A program made the translations under genes and the position numbers. Under the pieces are notes generated by a model, which saw nothing but the letters and a program-made list of their open reading frames with translations, was not told where the DNA came from and ran no database searches. A DNA stretch of 6,781 bases from Ahrensia sp. (GTDB taxonomy: Bacteria; Pseudomonadota; Alphaproteobacteria; Rhizobiales; Rhizobiaceae). Below, one piece after another: positions 1-6,445 of this stretch (positions are counted from its first letter, which is position 1; the number at the start of each line of letters is the position of its first letter). Location: the NCBI GenBank assembly GCA_024639025.1, contig JAHEJF010000083.1, forward strand, positions 1-6,781, given 5' to 3'.

Positions 1-1046
1 TCACCATTGATGCAGCCCATGCGATCAAGAAATATGGCGTCGGTGTCAAATGTGCGACCATCACGCCTGATGAAGGCCGGGTAGAAGAATTTGGCCTCAA
101 AAAGATGTGGCGCTCGCCCAACGGCACCATCCGGAACATTCTGGGCGGTGTTATCTTCCGTGAACCCATCATTTGTAACAATGTTCCACGGCTTGTCCCG
201 GGTTGGACCAAACCGGTGATCATTGGTCGTCACGCCTTTGGTGACCAGTACCGCGCTACTGACTTCAAGTTCCCTGGCAAAGGCAAAGTGACAATGAAAT
301 TTGTTGGCGAGGACGGCACGGAGATCGAACACGAGATTTTCGACGCGCCTTCCTCCGGTATCGCAATGGGAATGTACAATCTCGACAAGTCAATCGAGGA
401 TTTTGCCCGTGCCTCACTGAACTACGGCCTTCAGCGCAAGGTGCCTGTTTATTTCTCACACAAGAACACCATCATGAAAATTTATGATGGTCGTTTCATG
501 GAAATCTTCCAGGACATCTATGACAAGGAATTCAAGACCGATTTTGAAGCAGCCGGCATCTGGTATGAGCAGCGACTGATCGACGACATGGTGGCATCCA
601 ACCTGAAATGGTCTGGCGGCTATGTCTGGGCCTGTAAGAATTATGATGGAGATGTTCAGTCCGATACTGTTGCGCAGGGCTTTGGATCTCTGGGTCTTAT
701 GACATCGGTTCTGATGACACCCGATGGCCAGACTGTTGAAGCCGAAGCGGCACACGGTACCGTGACGCGCCACTATCGCCAGCACCAGAAAGGCCAGGAG
801 ACATCGACGAACTCGATCGCCTCGATATTTGCCTGGACACGCGGCCTGGCACACCGGGCGAAGCTTGATGACAATGATGCCCTGCTGAATTTCTCACTGA
901 CCCTTGAGAAGGTCTGCGTGGATACAGTTGAAGGTGGCTTCATGACCAAGGACCTGGCCCTGTTGATCGGCCCTGACCAGCCTTGGCTTTCAACGACAGG
1001 TTTCCTCGACAAGATTGATGAAAACCTGAAGATCGCGATGGGTTAA
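1..1046 (+). CDS. icd: NADP-dependent isocitrate dehydrogenase (5' end cut off by the window)
   Basis: Cytosolic TCA-cycle enzyme that oxidatively decarboxylates isocitrate to 2-oxoglutarate and makes NADPH. The first whole codon is at 3; 347 residues are visible, and alignment from memory to human IDH1 suggests about 56 N-terminal residues are missing. Visible motifs: CATITPDE (fragment residues 17-24), the substrate segment [12 protein letters not shown] (38-49), [14 protein letters not shown] with the Arg equivalent to human R132 at residue 76 and the catalytic Tyr shortly after, SHKNTI with the catalytic Lys, LIDDM and NYDGDVQSD with the metal-binding Asp residues, and HGTVTRHYR, the NADP-selective loop. 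This is the homodimeric eukaryote-like type, not the E. coli Icd type. It ends with TAA, and the next gene starts 6 nt later, suggesting an operon. The family call is very secure; the start codon and promoter lie outside the window. Confidence 0.97.
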   Translation, partial: TIDAAHAIKKYGVGVKCATITPDEGRVEEFGLKKMWRSPNGTIRNILGGVIFREPIICNNVPRLVPGWTKPVIIGRHAFGDQYRATDFKFPGKGKVTMKFVGEDGTEIEHEIFDAPSSGIAMGMYNLDKSIEDFARASLNYGLQRKVPVYFSHKNTIMKIYDGRFMEIFQDIYDKEFKTDFEAAGIWYEQRLIDDMVASNLKWSGGYVWACKNYDGDVQSDTVAQGFGSLGLMTSVLMTPDGQTVEAEAAHGTVTRHYRQHQKGQETSTNSIASIFAWTRGLAHRAKLDDNDALLNFSLTLEKVCVDTVEGGFMTKDLALLIGPDQPWLSTTGFLDKIDENLKIAMG

Positions 1047-1052
1047 CCCCGC

Positions 1053-1421
1053 ATGGCTGACAAATTGTCGCCGAGCATGCCGGGGCTAGCGGCGCTGTTG
1101 CGCCGCCGGCCCCTTTTGACTTCTGCTTTTATCATTGCAGCGGTTTTGACAGCAGTGTTTCTCGCCAAGGCAATTTTTTTCTACACCTATTGGACCGACC
1201 ATCGACAGCAGGCGGTCGCCCGATGGATGACGCCCGATTATATCGCCCGCGCCTGGAAACTGGACATTGAGGACATAGAGGAACGACTCGACCTTGACGA
1301 CCGGGAACTCACCCGCAGGCCGATCGCGCGCATTGCCCGTCAACGCGGCGACAATCCTTTGGAGTATATCGAAACAATCGAAGAGCTGATCACAGAAGAA
1401 TATGGCGAACGGCCGTCATGA
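1053..1421 (+). CDS. Small single-pass membrane protein of unknown function, next to DedA
   Basis: A 122-residue protein I cannot assign to a named family. After a short N-terminus with three arginines (17-19) comes one hydrophobic segment, about residues 21-44, too long and too uninterrupted for a typical cleaved signal, so probably a membrane anchor. The rest is charged and looks helical. Residues 58-82 (WMTPDYIARAWKLDIEDIEE region) and 88-113 (RRPIARIARQRG, then an acidic helix) resemble two successive helix-turn-helix-like units; this is a visual impression only. The arginines before the hydrophobic segment favour a cytoplasmic N-terminus, which would put the C-terminal part outside, but charges on the other side (H50, R51) make topology uncertain. 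I recall similar small proteins beside DedA genes in other alphaproteobacteria. The start lies 6 nt after icd with only a weak upstream GATGGG, so coupled translation is likely; ATG at 1077 is an alternative start. Its TGA overlaps the next ATG. Confidence 0.82.
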   Translation: MADKLSPSMPGLAALLRRRPLLTSAFIIAAVLTAVFLAKAIFFYTYWTDHRQQAVARWMTPDYIARAWKLDIEDIEERLDLDDRELTRRPIARIARQRGDNPLEYIETIEELITEEYGERPS

Positions 1422-2050
1422 TCGACACTGTTCTCAACTGGTTTGCGCTTTACGGCGCACAAGCATTGTTCTTCGCCTTGTTTGCAGGACAAACCGGCAT
1501 TGTGCCGGTACCGACGACAATCGTGCTGCTGACGGTCGGAGCCTTGCTTCTGGATACCGCCATCAGTGCGACAAGCGTCTTTGCCTGGTGCGTTTCGGGC
1601 GCGGTTGTCGGCGACCAGTTCGGCTACGCATTGGGGCGTGCCGGCGGGCCGCGCTTTGCCGCCAAATTGCAGGGAAGTCGCTGGGCGCCAATGTTCGAGC
1701 GGGCCGAAACATATTCTGCCAAATGGGGGGCACTTGGCGTGTTTTTCAGCCGTTGGCTTGTCAGCCCCATTGGTCCCTATCTCAATTACCTTGTCGGCAT
1801 GACAAAACTCAACTGGCTCAAATTCTCAACCATGAGCCTGACCGGCGAAGCCATCTGGATTTCCGGTTGCCTGTCATTGGGGTACATGTTCAGCGCCTCA
1901 ATCACATCGATAGACGGGTTGCTGGCCAATATCACCTGGGCGGTCGGCGCGTTGATCGCCACCTTGTTAATCTGGTCACGCATCAGGAAATTCGTTGCAA
2001 ACCAAGGCCATGAGCAGGAAAGCACTGACCAGGACAAGGGATCAATCTAG
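1418..2050 (+). CDS. DedA family (VTT/SNARE-associated domain) inner-membrane protein
   Basis: A 210-residue integral membrane protein of the DedA superfamily, whose members are linked to lipid flipping/scrambling, envelope homeostasis and proton-dependent transport; the substrate here is unknown. Visible family features: a re-entrant-type segment with PVP (30-32), GDQFGYALGRAGG (65-77), the FFSRWLVSP block (109-117) leading to the YLVGM motif (124-128), and EAIW (144-147). Hydrophobic stretches lie near 13-46, 50-70, 105-125, 140-160 and 168-187, and the tail (190-210) is polar. Length is usual for the family. It differs from the well-studied E. coli members: the position usually Glu before the PxP loop appears to be Gln25, the later acidic position is Thr, and the second Arg after the conserved R112 is missing. 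The ATG sits in an ATGA overlap with the upstream gene's stop, with no clear ribosome binding site of its own, so translation is probably coupled. Family membership is secure; the function is not. Confidence 0.92.
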   Translation: MIDTVLNWFALYGAQALFFALFAGQTGIVPVPTTIVLLTVGALLLDTAISATSVFAWCVSGAVVGDQFGYALGRAGGPRFAAKLQGSRWAPMFERAETYSAKWGALGVFFSRWLVSPIGPYLNYLVGMTKLNWLKFSTMSLTGEAIWISGCLSLGYMFSASITSIDGLLANITWAVGALIATLLIWSRIRKFVANQGHEQESTDQDKGSI

Positions 2051-2151
2051 TCAAAATCACATCCTGATTAAGCCGCGCCAGACCCTGTCAGCCTTTGATG
2101 GAATCGGGTTAACCGGACTAATCCAATATTTTCAATGCTCAGATCCGCGCC

Positions 2152-2178
2152 AGCGTTTCAGTTGAAGACCGAAACGCT
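2152..2178. repeat. Perfect 8-bp inverted repeat (hairpin) beside the alaS stop
   Basis: AGCGTTTC (2152-2159) and GAAACGCT (2171-2178) are exact reverse complements separated by an 11-nt loop, and the right arm touches the alaS stop codon (2179-2181, TAG on the minus strand). Neither strand has a run of T after the stem, so it does not fit a classical Rho-independent terminator. It could be an RNA 3'-end structure protecting one or both convergent transcripts, or a member of a dispersed intergenic repeat family; on the minus strand it reads CTAGAGCGTTTC, which resembles short palindromic elements common between genes in Rhizobiales. Confidence 0.6.
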
Positions 2179-4839
2179 CTAGATGGCCGATGCAATGGCC
2201 TCGATCGCCGCTTCGGCACCACTGCCATCGGGCCCGCCTGCTTGCGCCATGTCGGGCCTTCCGCCTCCGCCCTTACCGCCCAGGGCCTCCGAGCCGATGC
2301 GAACAAGATCAACAGCGCTTTTGCTGTCGGTGAGGTCATCGGTGACACCAACAACGATGCTTGCCTTGCCGTCCTCGGCAACTGCCACAAGTGCTACAAT
2401 GCCAGAGCCAATCGAGGCTTTTGCCTCATCCACCATGGGCTTGAGATCGCGCGGCGAAACACCGTTGACGATCCGACCCATATAGTTGGCCCCATTGACC
2501 TCGCGCACCAGCTCATCCGAACCGCCAGAAGCAGCTGGCCCTGCGAGCGCCAGTGCCTTTTTGGCCTCGGTCAATTCGCGCTCAAGCTTCTTTCTCTCTT
2601 CGACCAGGCTTTGAATACGCGTGACCGATTGCTCCGGCGTGGTTTTGAGCGTCGCAGCAATTTCCCGCATACGGCTGTCTTGTTCCTGCAAATAATGGCG
2701 CGCCGCATCCCCGGTCAGCGCCTCGATGCGGCGTACACCAGAAGAGACGGCACTTTCATTGACGATCTGCGTCAGACCGATATCACCGGTTGCGTTGACA
2801 TGGGTGCCACCGCAAAGCTCCAGCGAGTAGGTCTTGCCGAACTTCTCGCCATGCAGCGCCGTGCCCATTGATACAACCCGCACTTCATCGCCATATTTTT
2901 CGCCGAACAGCGCCATCGCGCCAGCAGCGCGGGCATCATCTACGGCCATCAGGCGGGTGGTGACAGGGCTGTTTTGCAGGATGATCTCATTGGCCATGTC
3001 GGCAATTTGATCGAGATCCGACTGACTGATTGCCTTGTTATGGGAAAAGTCGAAACGCAGGCGATCCTCGGCAACCAATGAACCCTTCTGCACCACATGT
3101 TCACCGACAATCTCGCGCAAGGCTTCATGGATCAAATGAGTTGCAGAGTGATTGGCCCGCAGTTTTTGGCGGCGATCGTGATCCACGATCAACTCAACCG
3201 GTGCGCCGGACTCAACTGAACCGTCAATCACCTCACACATGTGAATGAACAGCCCGTCGGCCTTTTTCTGCGTGTCGGTCACCTTGAGCACGATGCCCTC
3301 ACCGCGCATTTCGCCACGATCACCCTGCTGGCCACCGGATTCGCCGTAGAACGGGGTCTGGTTGACCACGATTGCGATCTGATCATCCTTGCTGGCGGTG
3401 TCGATGGTTTCGCCGTCGCGCACCATTGCCTGAATGACACCTTCTGCCTTTTCGGCTTCGTAGCCCAGGAACTCGGTCGCGCCGAACTGATCACGCAGCG
3501 CAAACCAGATTCTTTCGTCCGATGCATCGCCCGAACCCGACCAGTTGGCCCGTGCTTCGGCTTTCTGGCGTTCCATCGCCGCATTAAAACCGTCTGTATC
3601 AACGTCAATATTGCGGGCTCTGAGCGCATCCTGAGTCAGGTCGAGCGGAAAGCCGTATGTATCGTAGAGCTTGAACGCTGTTTCTCCCTTAAGGGCATCG
3701 CCCTCACCCAAATCAGCTGTTGCCTCATTCAAAAGCCCCAAGCCGCGTTCGAGCGTTTTCCGGAACCGGGTTTCTTCAAGCTCAAGCGTCTCTGTAATCA
3801 GGGCTCGCGCGCGCTCAAGCTCAGGATAGGCGACGCCCATCTGACCTATGAGCGCGGGCACCAGCCTGTGCATCAGCGGGTCTTTTGCGCCAAGAAGATG
3901 CGCATGACGCATTGCACGACGCATGATTCGACGCAGCACATAGCCCCGCCCCTCATTGGATGGCAGAACGCCATCGGCAATCAGAAAGCTGGTCGCCCGC
4001 AAGTGATCGGCAATAACCCGATGACTGGCCTGCTGCGTGCCTTCGGCCTTTGTCGACGTCAATTCTTCAGATGCATTGATCAGCGCCTTGAACAGGTCGA
4101 TGTCGTAATTGTCATGAACACCCTGCATGACCGCGGAAATGCGCTCCAAGCCCATGCCGGTATCGATGGACGGCCGCGGCAGATTTTCACGCACATCGGC
4201 GCTTATCTGCTCGAACTGCATGAATACGAGATTCCAGATCTCGATGAACCGGTCGCCATCTTCTTCAGGGCTGCCGGGCGGACCACCCCAAATGTGATCG
4301 CCGTGATCATAGAAGATTTCAGAACAGGGCCCGCAAGGACCGGTATCGCCCATGGCCCAGAAATTGTCATGGGTCGGAATACGGATGATCCTGTCATCCG
4401 GCAGACCGGCGATCTTCTTCCAAAGATCGAAGGCCTCGTCATCGGTGTGGTACACCGTGACAAGCAGCTTTTCCTCGGCCAGCCCGTATTCCTTGGTGAT
4501 CAGGTTCCAGGCATGGCTGATCGCCTGCTCCTTGAAATAGTCACCAAAGGAGAAATTGCCCAGCATCTCAAAGAAAGTATGGTGCCGGGCAGTATAACCG
4601 ACATTATCAAGATCATTATGCTTGCCACCGGCGCGGACACATTTTTGCGACGTTACGGCGCGTGAATAATCGCGCTTCTCCAGCCCGGTGAATACGTTCT
4701 TGAACTGAACCATGCCGGCATTGACAAACATCAATGTGGGATCGTTGAGCGGCACAAGCGGACTAGAAGCAACCACTTCATGGCCATTGTCGCCAAAATA
4801 ATCCAAAAAGGTTTTGCGGATTTCATTTACGCCGCTCAT
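2179..4839 (-). CDS. alaS: Alanyl-tRNA synthetase
   Basis: Cytoplasmic class II aminoacyl-tRNA synthetase that attaches alanine to tRNA-Ala (recognising its G3:U70 pair) and hydrolyses mischarged Ser- and Gly-tRNA-Ala. With the start chosen here it has 886 residues (E. coli about 876). Order of domains: catalytic core with the motif 2 region [15 protein letters not shown] (88-102) and motif 3 GMGLERI (228-234); a helical tRNA-recognition domain to about 430; an editing domain with the metal site HSATH (H564, H568) plus CGGTH (C676, H680), all four ligands intact; a coiled-coil stretch near 720-765; and the glycine-rich [13 protein letters not shown] (857-869) of the C-Ala domain. The reading frame is open to an ATG at 4914, but [11 protein letters not shown] at 4839 is the family's standard N-terminus and has GGGTGAG just upstream; the extra 25 residues look non-homologous. 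A terminator separates it from recA, so it is probably transcribed alone. Confidence 0.98.
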   Translation of the reverse strand: MSGVNEIRKTFLDYFGDNGHEVVASSPLVPLNDPTLMFVNAGMVQFKNVFTGLEKRDYSRAVTSQKCVRAGGKHNDLDNVGYTARHHTFFEMLGNFSFGDYFKEQAISHAWNLITKEYGLAEEKLLVTVYHTDDEAFDLWKKIAGLPDDRIIRIPTHDNFWAMGDTGPCGPCSEIFYDHGDHIWGGPPGSPEEDGDRFIEIWNLVFMQFEQISADVRENLPRPSIDTGMGLERISAVMQGVHDNYDIDLFKALINASEELTSTKAEGTQQASHRVIADHLRATSFLIADGVLPSNEGRGYVLRRIMRRAMRHAHLLGAKDPLMHRLVPALIGQMGVAYPELERARALITETLELEETRFRKTLERGLGLLNEATADLGEGDALKGETAFKLYDTYGFPLDLTQDALRARNIDVDTDGFNAAMERQKAEARANWSGSGDASDERIWFALRDQFGATEFLGYEAEKAEGVIQAMVRDGETIDTASKDDQIAIVVNQTPFYGESGGQQGDRGEMRGEGIVLKVTDTQKKADGLFIHMCEVIDGSVESGAPVELIVDHDRRQKLRANHSATHLIHEALREIVGEHVVQKGSLVAEDRLRFDFSHNKAISQSDLDQIADMANEIILQNSPVTTRLMAVDDARAAGAMALFGEKYGDEVRVVSMGTALHGEKFGKTYSLELCGGTHVNATGDIGLTQIVNESAVSSGVRRIEALTGDAARHYLQEQDSRMREIAATLKTTPEQSVTRIQSLVEERKKLERELTEAKKALALAGPAASGGSDELVREVNGANYMGRIVNGVSPRDLKPMVDEAKASIGSGIVALVAVAEDGKASIVVGVTDDLTDSKSAVDLVRIGSEALGGKGGGGRPDMAQAGGPDGSGAEAAIEAIASAI

Positions 4840-4843
4840 AAAA

Positions 4844-4850
4844 CTCACCC
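4844..4850 (-). promoter_or_regulatory. Ribosome binding site deciding the alaS start
   Basis: On the minus strand GGGTGAG lies 4 nt before the ATG at 4839; its GGTGA part can pair with the 16S anti-Shine-Dalgarno end. The in-frame ATG at 4914 starts a 25-residue extension unlike AlaS N-termini, so this site supports the shorter 886-residue protein. Confidence 0.6.
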
Positions 4851-4873
4851 AAAATTGCTTTATGCAAATCCAA

Positions 4874-4902
4874 ATTACATCTCGTGCCAAGCCCGTCTGC
4901 AA
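4874..4902 (-). promoter_or_regulatory. Candidate sigma-70-type promoter for alaS
   Basis: On the minus strand TTGCAG (4902-4897) and TGTAAT (4879-4874) are separated by exactly 17 nt. The -10 matches the consensus at 5 of 6 positions, but the -35 matches only at its TTG. Transcription would start near 4866, giving a leader of about 27 nt before the ATG at 4839. If real, it lies inside the longer alaS reading frame and so argues against the 4914 start. A promoter is expected here because recA is terminated upstream; the exact site is tentative. Confidence 0.35.
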
Positions 4903-4953
4903 ATATTGGTGCAAGGGGATGACGGCACATCGTCAGCCTGATTAGTCGATCAG

Positions 4954-4963
4954 ACAGGCCTGT
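4954..4963. repeat. 10-bp palindrome ACAGGCCTGT upstream of alaS
   Basis: A perfect 10-bp palindrome about 115 bp before the alaS start and about 50 bp before the candidate -35. It overlaps one copy of a short direct repeat, GACAGGC (4953-4959 and 4977-4983, 24 bp apart). It could be a protein-binding site or chance; no function is assigned. Confidence 0.35.
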
Positions 4964-4989
4964 GTCCAGCACATCGGACAGGCAATCGA

Positions 4990-5001
4990 CATATCGATAT
5001 G
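4990..5001. repeat. 12-bp palindrome CATATCGATATG next to the recA terminator
   Basis: A perfect 12-bp palindrome that follows directly after the T-run side of the recA terminator when read along the recA transcript. Its AT-rich ends and central CG make it a possible operator for alaS, but it may be coincidental. Confidence 0.35.
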
Positions 5002-5032
5002 AAAAACCCGCCTTGCAATCCAAGGCGGGTTT
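5001..5032 (-). terminator. Intrinsic (Rho-independent) terminator of recA
   Basis: The arms 5004-5015 (AAACCCGCCTTG on the plus strand) and 5021-5032 (CAAGGCGGGTTT) are perfect reverse complements with a 5-nt loop (5016-5020). Read on the minus strand, the stem ends GGCGGG followed by five T and then C, a textbook terminator. It lies 29 nt after the recA stop codon. On the plus strand the T-run is only three long and no plus-strand gene ends here, so it belongs to recA. It should uncouple alaS from recA transcription. Confidence 0.92.
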
Positions 5033-5060
5033 GAATTTGGCCGTCGCTCAAACGGGTGAA

Positions 5061-6200
5061 TTACTGACTGGAAGCCAAATCGGGCAGATCGCCTGATGCG
5101 TCTTCCGAGCCTTCAAAATCATCTTTCCCGGACTTTGCCATGGCAGCCGTTTCGTCATCGTGCAGCAATTGCTCGGCTATGAGCCCGGCATTCTGGCGCA
5201 AGGCCAATTCGATCTTTTCTGCCACATCACGATTGTCTGCCAAAAATTGCTTGGCGTTCTCCCTGCCCTGGCCAAGACGCTGACTATCATACGAGAACCA
5301 GGAACCCGACTTCTCGACAATGCCCGCCTTGACGCCAAGATCGATCAACTCGCCGGTCTTGGAGATACCCTGACCATACATGATGTCGAAAATGACTTCC
5401 TTGAAGGGCGGCGCCAGTTTGTTTTTGACAACCTTGACGCGGGTCTGGTTGCCGACCACCTCATCGCGATCCTTGACCGCACCAATGCGGCGGATGTCCA
5501 AACGGACCGATGCGTAGAATTTCAAAGCATTACCGCCGGTCGTGGTTTCAGGTGACCCAAACATCACACCAATTTTCATGCGAATCTGGTTGATGAAGAT
5601 CACCATTGTATTTGAGCGGGAAATTGAACCGGTCAGCTTGCGCAATGCCTGGCTCATCAACCGTGCCTGAAGACCCGGCAATGAGTCGCCCATCTCGCCT
5701 TCAATCTCGGCGCGTGGTGTCAGTGCCGCAACTGAATCGATCACCAGAATATCACAGGCACCGGAGCGAACAAGTGTGTCGGCAATCTCGAGCGCTTGCT
5801 CGCCATTGTCGGGCTGCGAGATCAAAAGATCTTCCAAATCGACACCCAACTTGCGGGCATAAACCGGATCCAGCGCATGTTCGGCATCAACAAATGCGCA
5901 AATACCACCGTTCTTCTGGGCTTCAGCAACCGTATGCAGCGCCATGGTGGTCTTGCCCGAACTCTCCGGGCCGTAAATCTCGACAATCCTGCCCTTGGGC
6001 AATCCACCGACACCAAGCGCAATGTCCAAAGACAAGGAACCGGTCGGCACTGTTTCAATTTCAACAATCTTGTCATTTGCACCAAGGCGCATGATTGAGC
6101 CTTTGCCAAATGATCGTTCAATCTGCGCGAGCGCAGCATCCAATGCTTTTGACTTATCCACCGACTTTCCCTCAACCAAACGCAAGTTGTTTTGTGCCAT
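5061..6200 (-). CDS. recA: Recombinase RecA
   Basis: DNA-dependent ATPase that forms filaments on single-stranded DNA, carries out homologous strand exchange and stimulates LexA self-cleavage to start the SOS response. The protein has 379 residues. Visible features: Walker [10 protein letters not shown] (77-85, K83), the catalytic Glu in FVDAEHAL (E107), Walker [11 protein letters not shown] (151-160, D155), loop L1 [14 protein letters not shown] (168-181), and the loop L2 region from [14 protein letters not shown] (202-215) through [12 protein letters not shown], with the sensor Gln at 205. The C-terminal tail after about 348 is acidic ([11 protein letters not shown]), as is usual in RecA. 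The frame is open to an ATG at 6245, but [10 protein letters not shown] at 6200 matches rhizobial RecA starts and has AAGGGTGG 5 nt upstream. The promoter overlaps a LexA box, so SOS induction is expected. An intrinsic terminator follows. Nothing is broken or missing. Confidence 0.99.
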   Translation of the reverse strand: MAQNNLRLVEGKSVDKSKALDAALAQIERSFGKGSIMRLGANDKIVEIETVPTGSLSLDIALGVGGLPKGRIVEIYGPESSGKTTMALHTVAEAQKNGGICAFVDAEHALDPVYARKLGVDLEDLLISQPDNGEQALEIADTLVRSGACDILVIDSVAALTPRAEIEGEMGDSLPGLQARLMSQALRKLTGSISRSNTMVIFINQIRMKIGVMFGSPETTTGGNALKFYASVRLDIRRIGAVKDRDEVVGNQTRVKVVKNKLAPPFKEVIFDIMYGQGISKTGELIDLGVKAGIVEKSGSWFSYDSQRLGQGRENAKQFLADNRDVAEKIELALRQNAGLIAEQLLHDDETAAMAKSGKDDFEGSEDASGDLPDLASSQ

Positions 6201-6205
6201 TATGT

Positions 6206-6213
6206 CCACCCTT
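6206..6213 (-). promoter_or_regulatory. Ribosome binding site deciding the recA start
   Basis: On the minus strand AAGGGTGG ends 5 nt before the ATG at 6200. The upstream in-frame ATG at 6245 would add 15 residues not typical of RecA and would lie almost on top of the predicted transcription start, so 6200 is preferred. Confidence 0.65.
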
Positions 6214-6221
6214 ATGGTATC

Positions 6222-6235
6222 GCACACCGCTGTGC
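6222..6235. repeat. Small hairpin in the recA leader
   Basis: GCACA (6222-6226) and TGTGC (6231-6235) form a 5-bp stem with a 4-nt loop in the untranslated recA leader, 8 nt before the ribosome binding site. It is short and could be chance; a mild effect on translation or mRNA stability is possible. Confidence 0.3.
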
Positions 6236-6255
6236 AAATATTCAAATGTGATTTG

Positions 6256-6284
6256 TTTGTACCTTATTTGTTCTCTTTTGGCAA
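6256..6284 (-). promoter_or_regulatory. recA promoter (sigma-70 type)
   Basis: On the minus strand TTGCCA (6284-6279, 5 of 6 matches to TTGACA) and TACAAA (6261-6256, 4 of 6 matches to TATAAT) are exactly 17 nt apart. Transcription would start near 6249, giving a leader of about 49 nt to the ATG at 6200. The spacer and the first bases of the -10 are covered by a LexA-type box, as expected for an SOS-repressed promoter. Confidence 0.7.
6259..6273 (-). promoter_or_regulatory. LexA (SOS) operator of recA
   Basis: The minus strand reads GAACAAATAAGGTAC, that is GAAC-N7-GTAC. It matches 7 of 8 fixed positions of the alphaproteobacterial LexA direct repeat GAAC-N7-GAAC, with a single A-to-T change in the second half. 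It sits between the -35 and -10 of the recA promoter and overlaps the -10, so bound LexA would block RNA polymerase. Position, spacing and target gene together make this convincing, though binding is inferred. Confidence 0.8.
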
Positions 6285-6407
6285 TACTGCTATCTAATTG
6301 TAAAATATGCGTTAATCGAATTTGTTCTGTTTTTGTATCAATCACCGCTCCCTGATGGCGGATCAATATCTGCATTCAATCTGGTCGAATGGGCAGAGAA
6401 TCGCTTA

Positions 6408-6415
6408 AACCGGTT
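6408..6415. promoter_or_regulatory. AACCGGTT palindrome upstream of the PfkB-kinase gene
   Basis: A perfect 8-bp palindrome with a central CG, 30 nt before the TTG start of the kinase gene. Operators of LacI-type sugar regulators often have a central CG, so an operator is possible, but the site is short and the flanks do not extend the symmetry. I saw no convincing -35/-10 pair for this gene elsewhere in 6285-6430. Confidence 0.2.
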
Positions 6416-6432
6416 GGCGGTCTCACTCATTG

Positions 6433-6438
6433 AAAGGA
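6433..6438 (+). promoter_or_regulatory. Ribosome binding site selecting a TTG start
   Basis: AAAGGA lies 7 nt before the TTG at 6446 and just after an in-frame TGA (6431-6433), which limits how far upstream the gene can begin. No ATG or GTG lies between that stop and the conserved AVGGAHID motif, so this site supports TTG initiation. Confidence 0.7.
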
Positions 6439-6445
6439 ACACAAT

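Noticed and set aside
1402..2013. Overlapping plus-strand frame of 203 codons across the DedA gene
   Set aside because: It is rich in Arg, His and Cys with no membrane or family pattern, whereas the other frame encodes a clear DedA protein.
2107..2114. GGTTAACC palindrome as a terminator for the icd-DedA genes
   Set aside because: The symmetry stops at 8 bp with no loop and no T-run follows; most likely chance.
3241..4665. Long open frame of 474 codons on the plus strand opposite alaS
   Set aside because: It lies wholly antisense to a clearly intact alaS, has no recognisable motif, and is a by-product of codon bias in the real gene.
4840..4914. N-terminal extension of alaS to the ATG at 4914
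   Set aside because: The 25 extra residues do not look like AlaS; the standard start [11 protein letters not shown] at 4839 has its own ribosome binding site, and a candidate promoter falls inside the extension.
6201..6245. N-terminal extension of recA to the ATG at 6245
   Set aside because: It adds 15 residues not seen in typical RecA, would start within a few bases of the predicted transcription start, and the 6200 ATG has a good ribosome binding site.
6324..6338. Second LexA-like site, GTTC-N7-GTAT
   Set aside because: Only 6 of 8 fixed positions match, it lies well upstream of the recA promoter, and the local sequence is T-rich, so chance is the simpler explanation.
6355..6408. Possible 17-codon leader peptide on the plus strand, MADQYLHSIWSNGQRIA, ahead of the kinase gene
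   Set aside because: No ribosome binding site, no run of regulatory codons and no following attenuator hairpin; too short to support.
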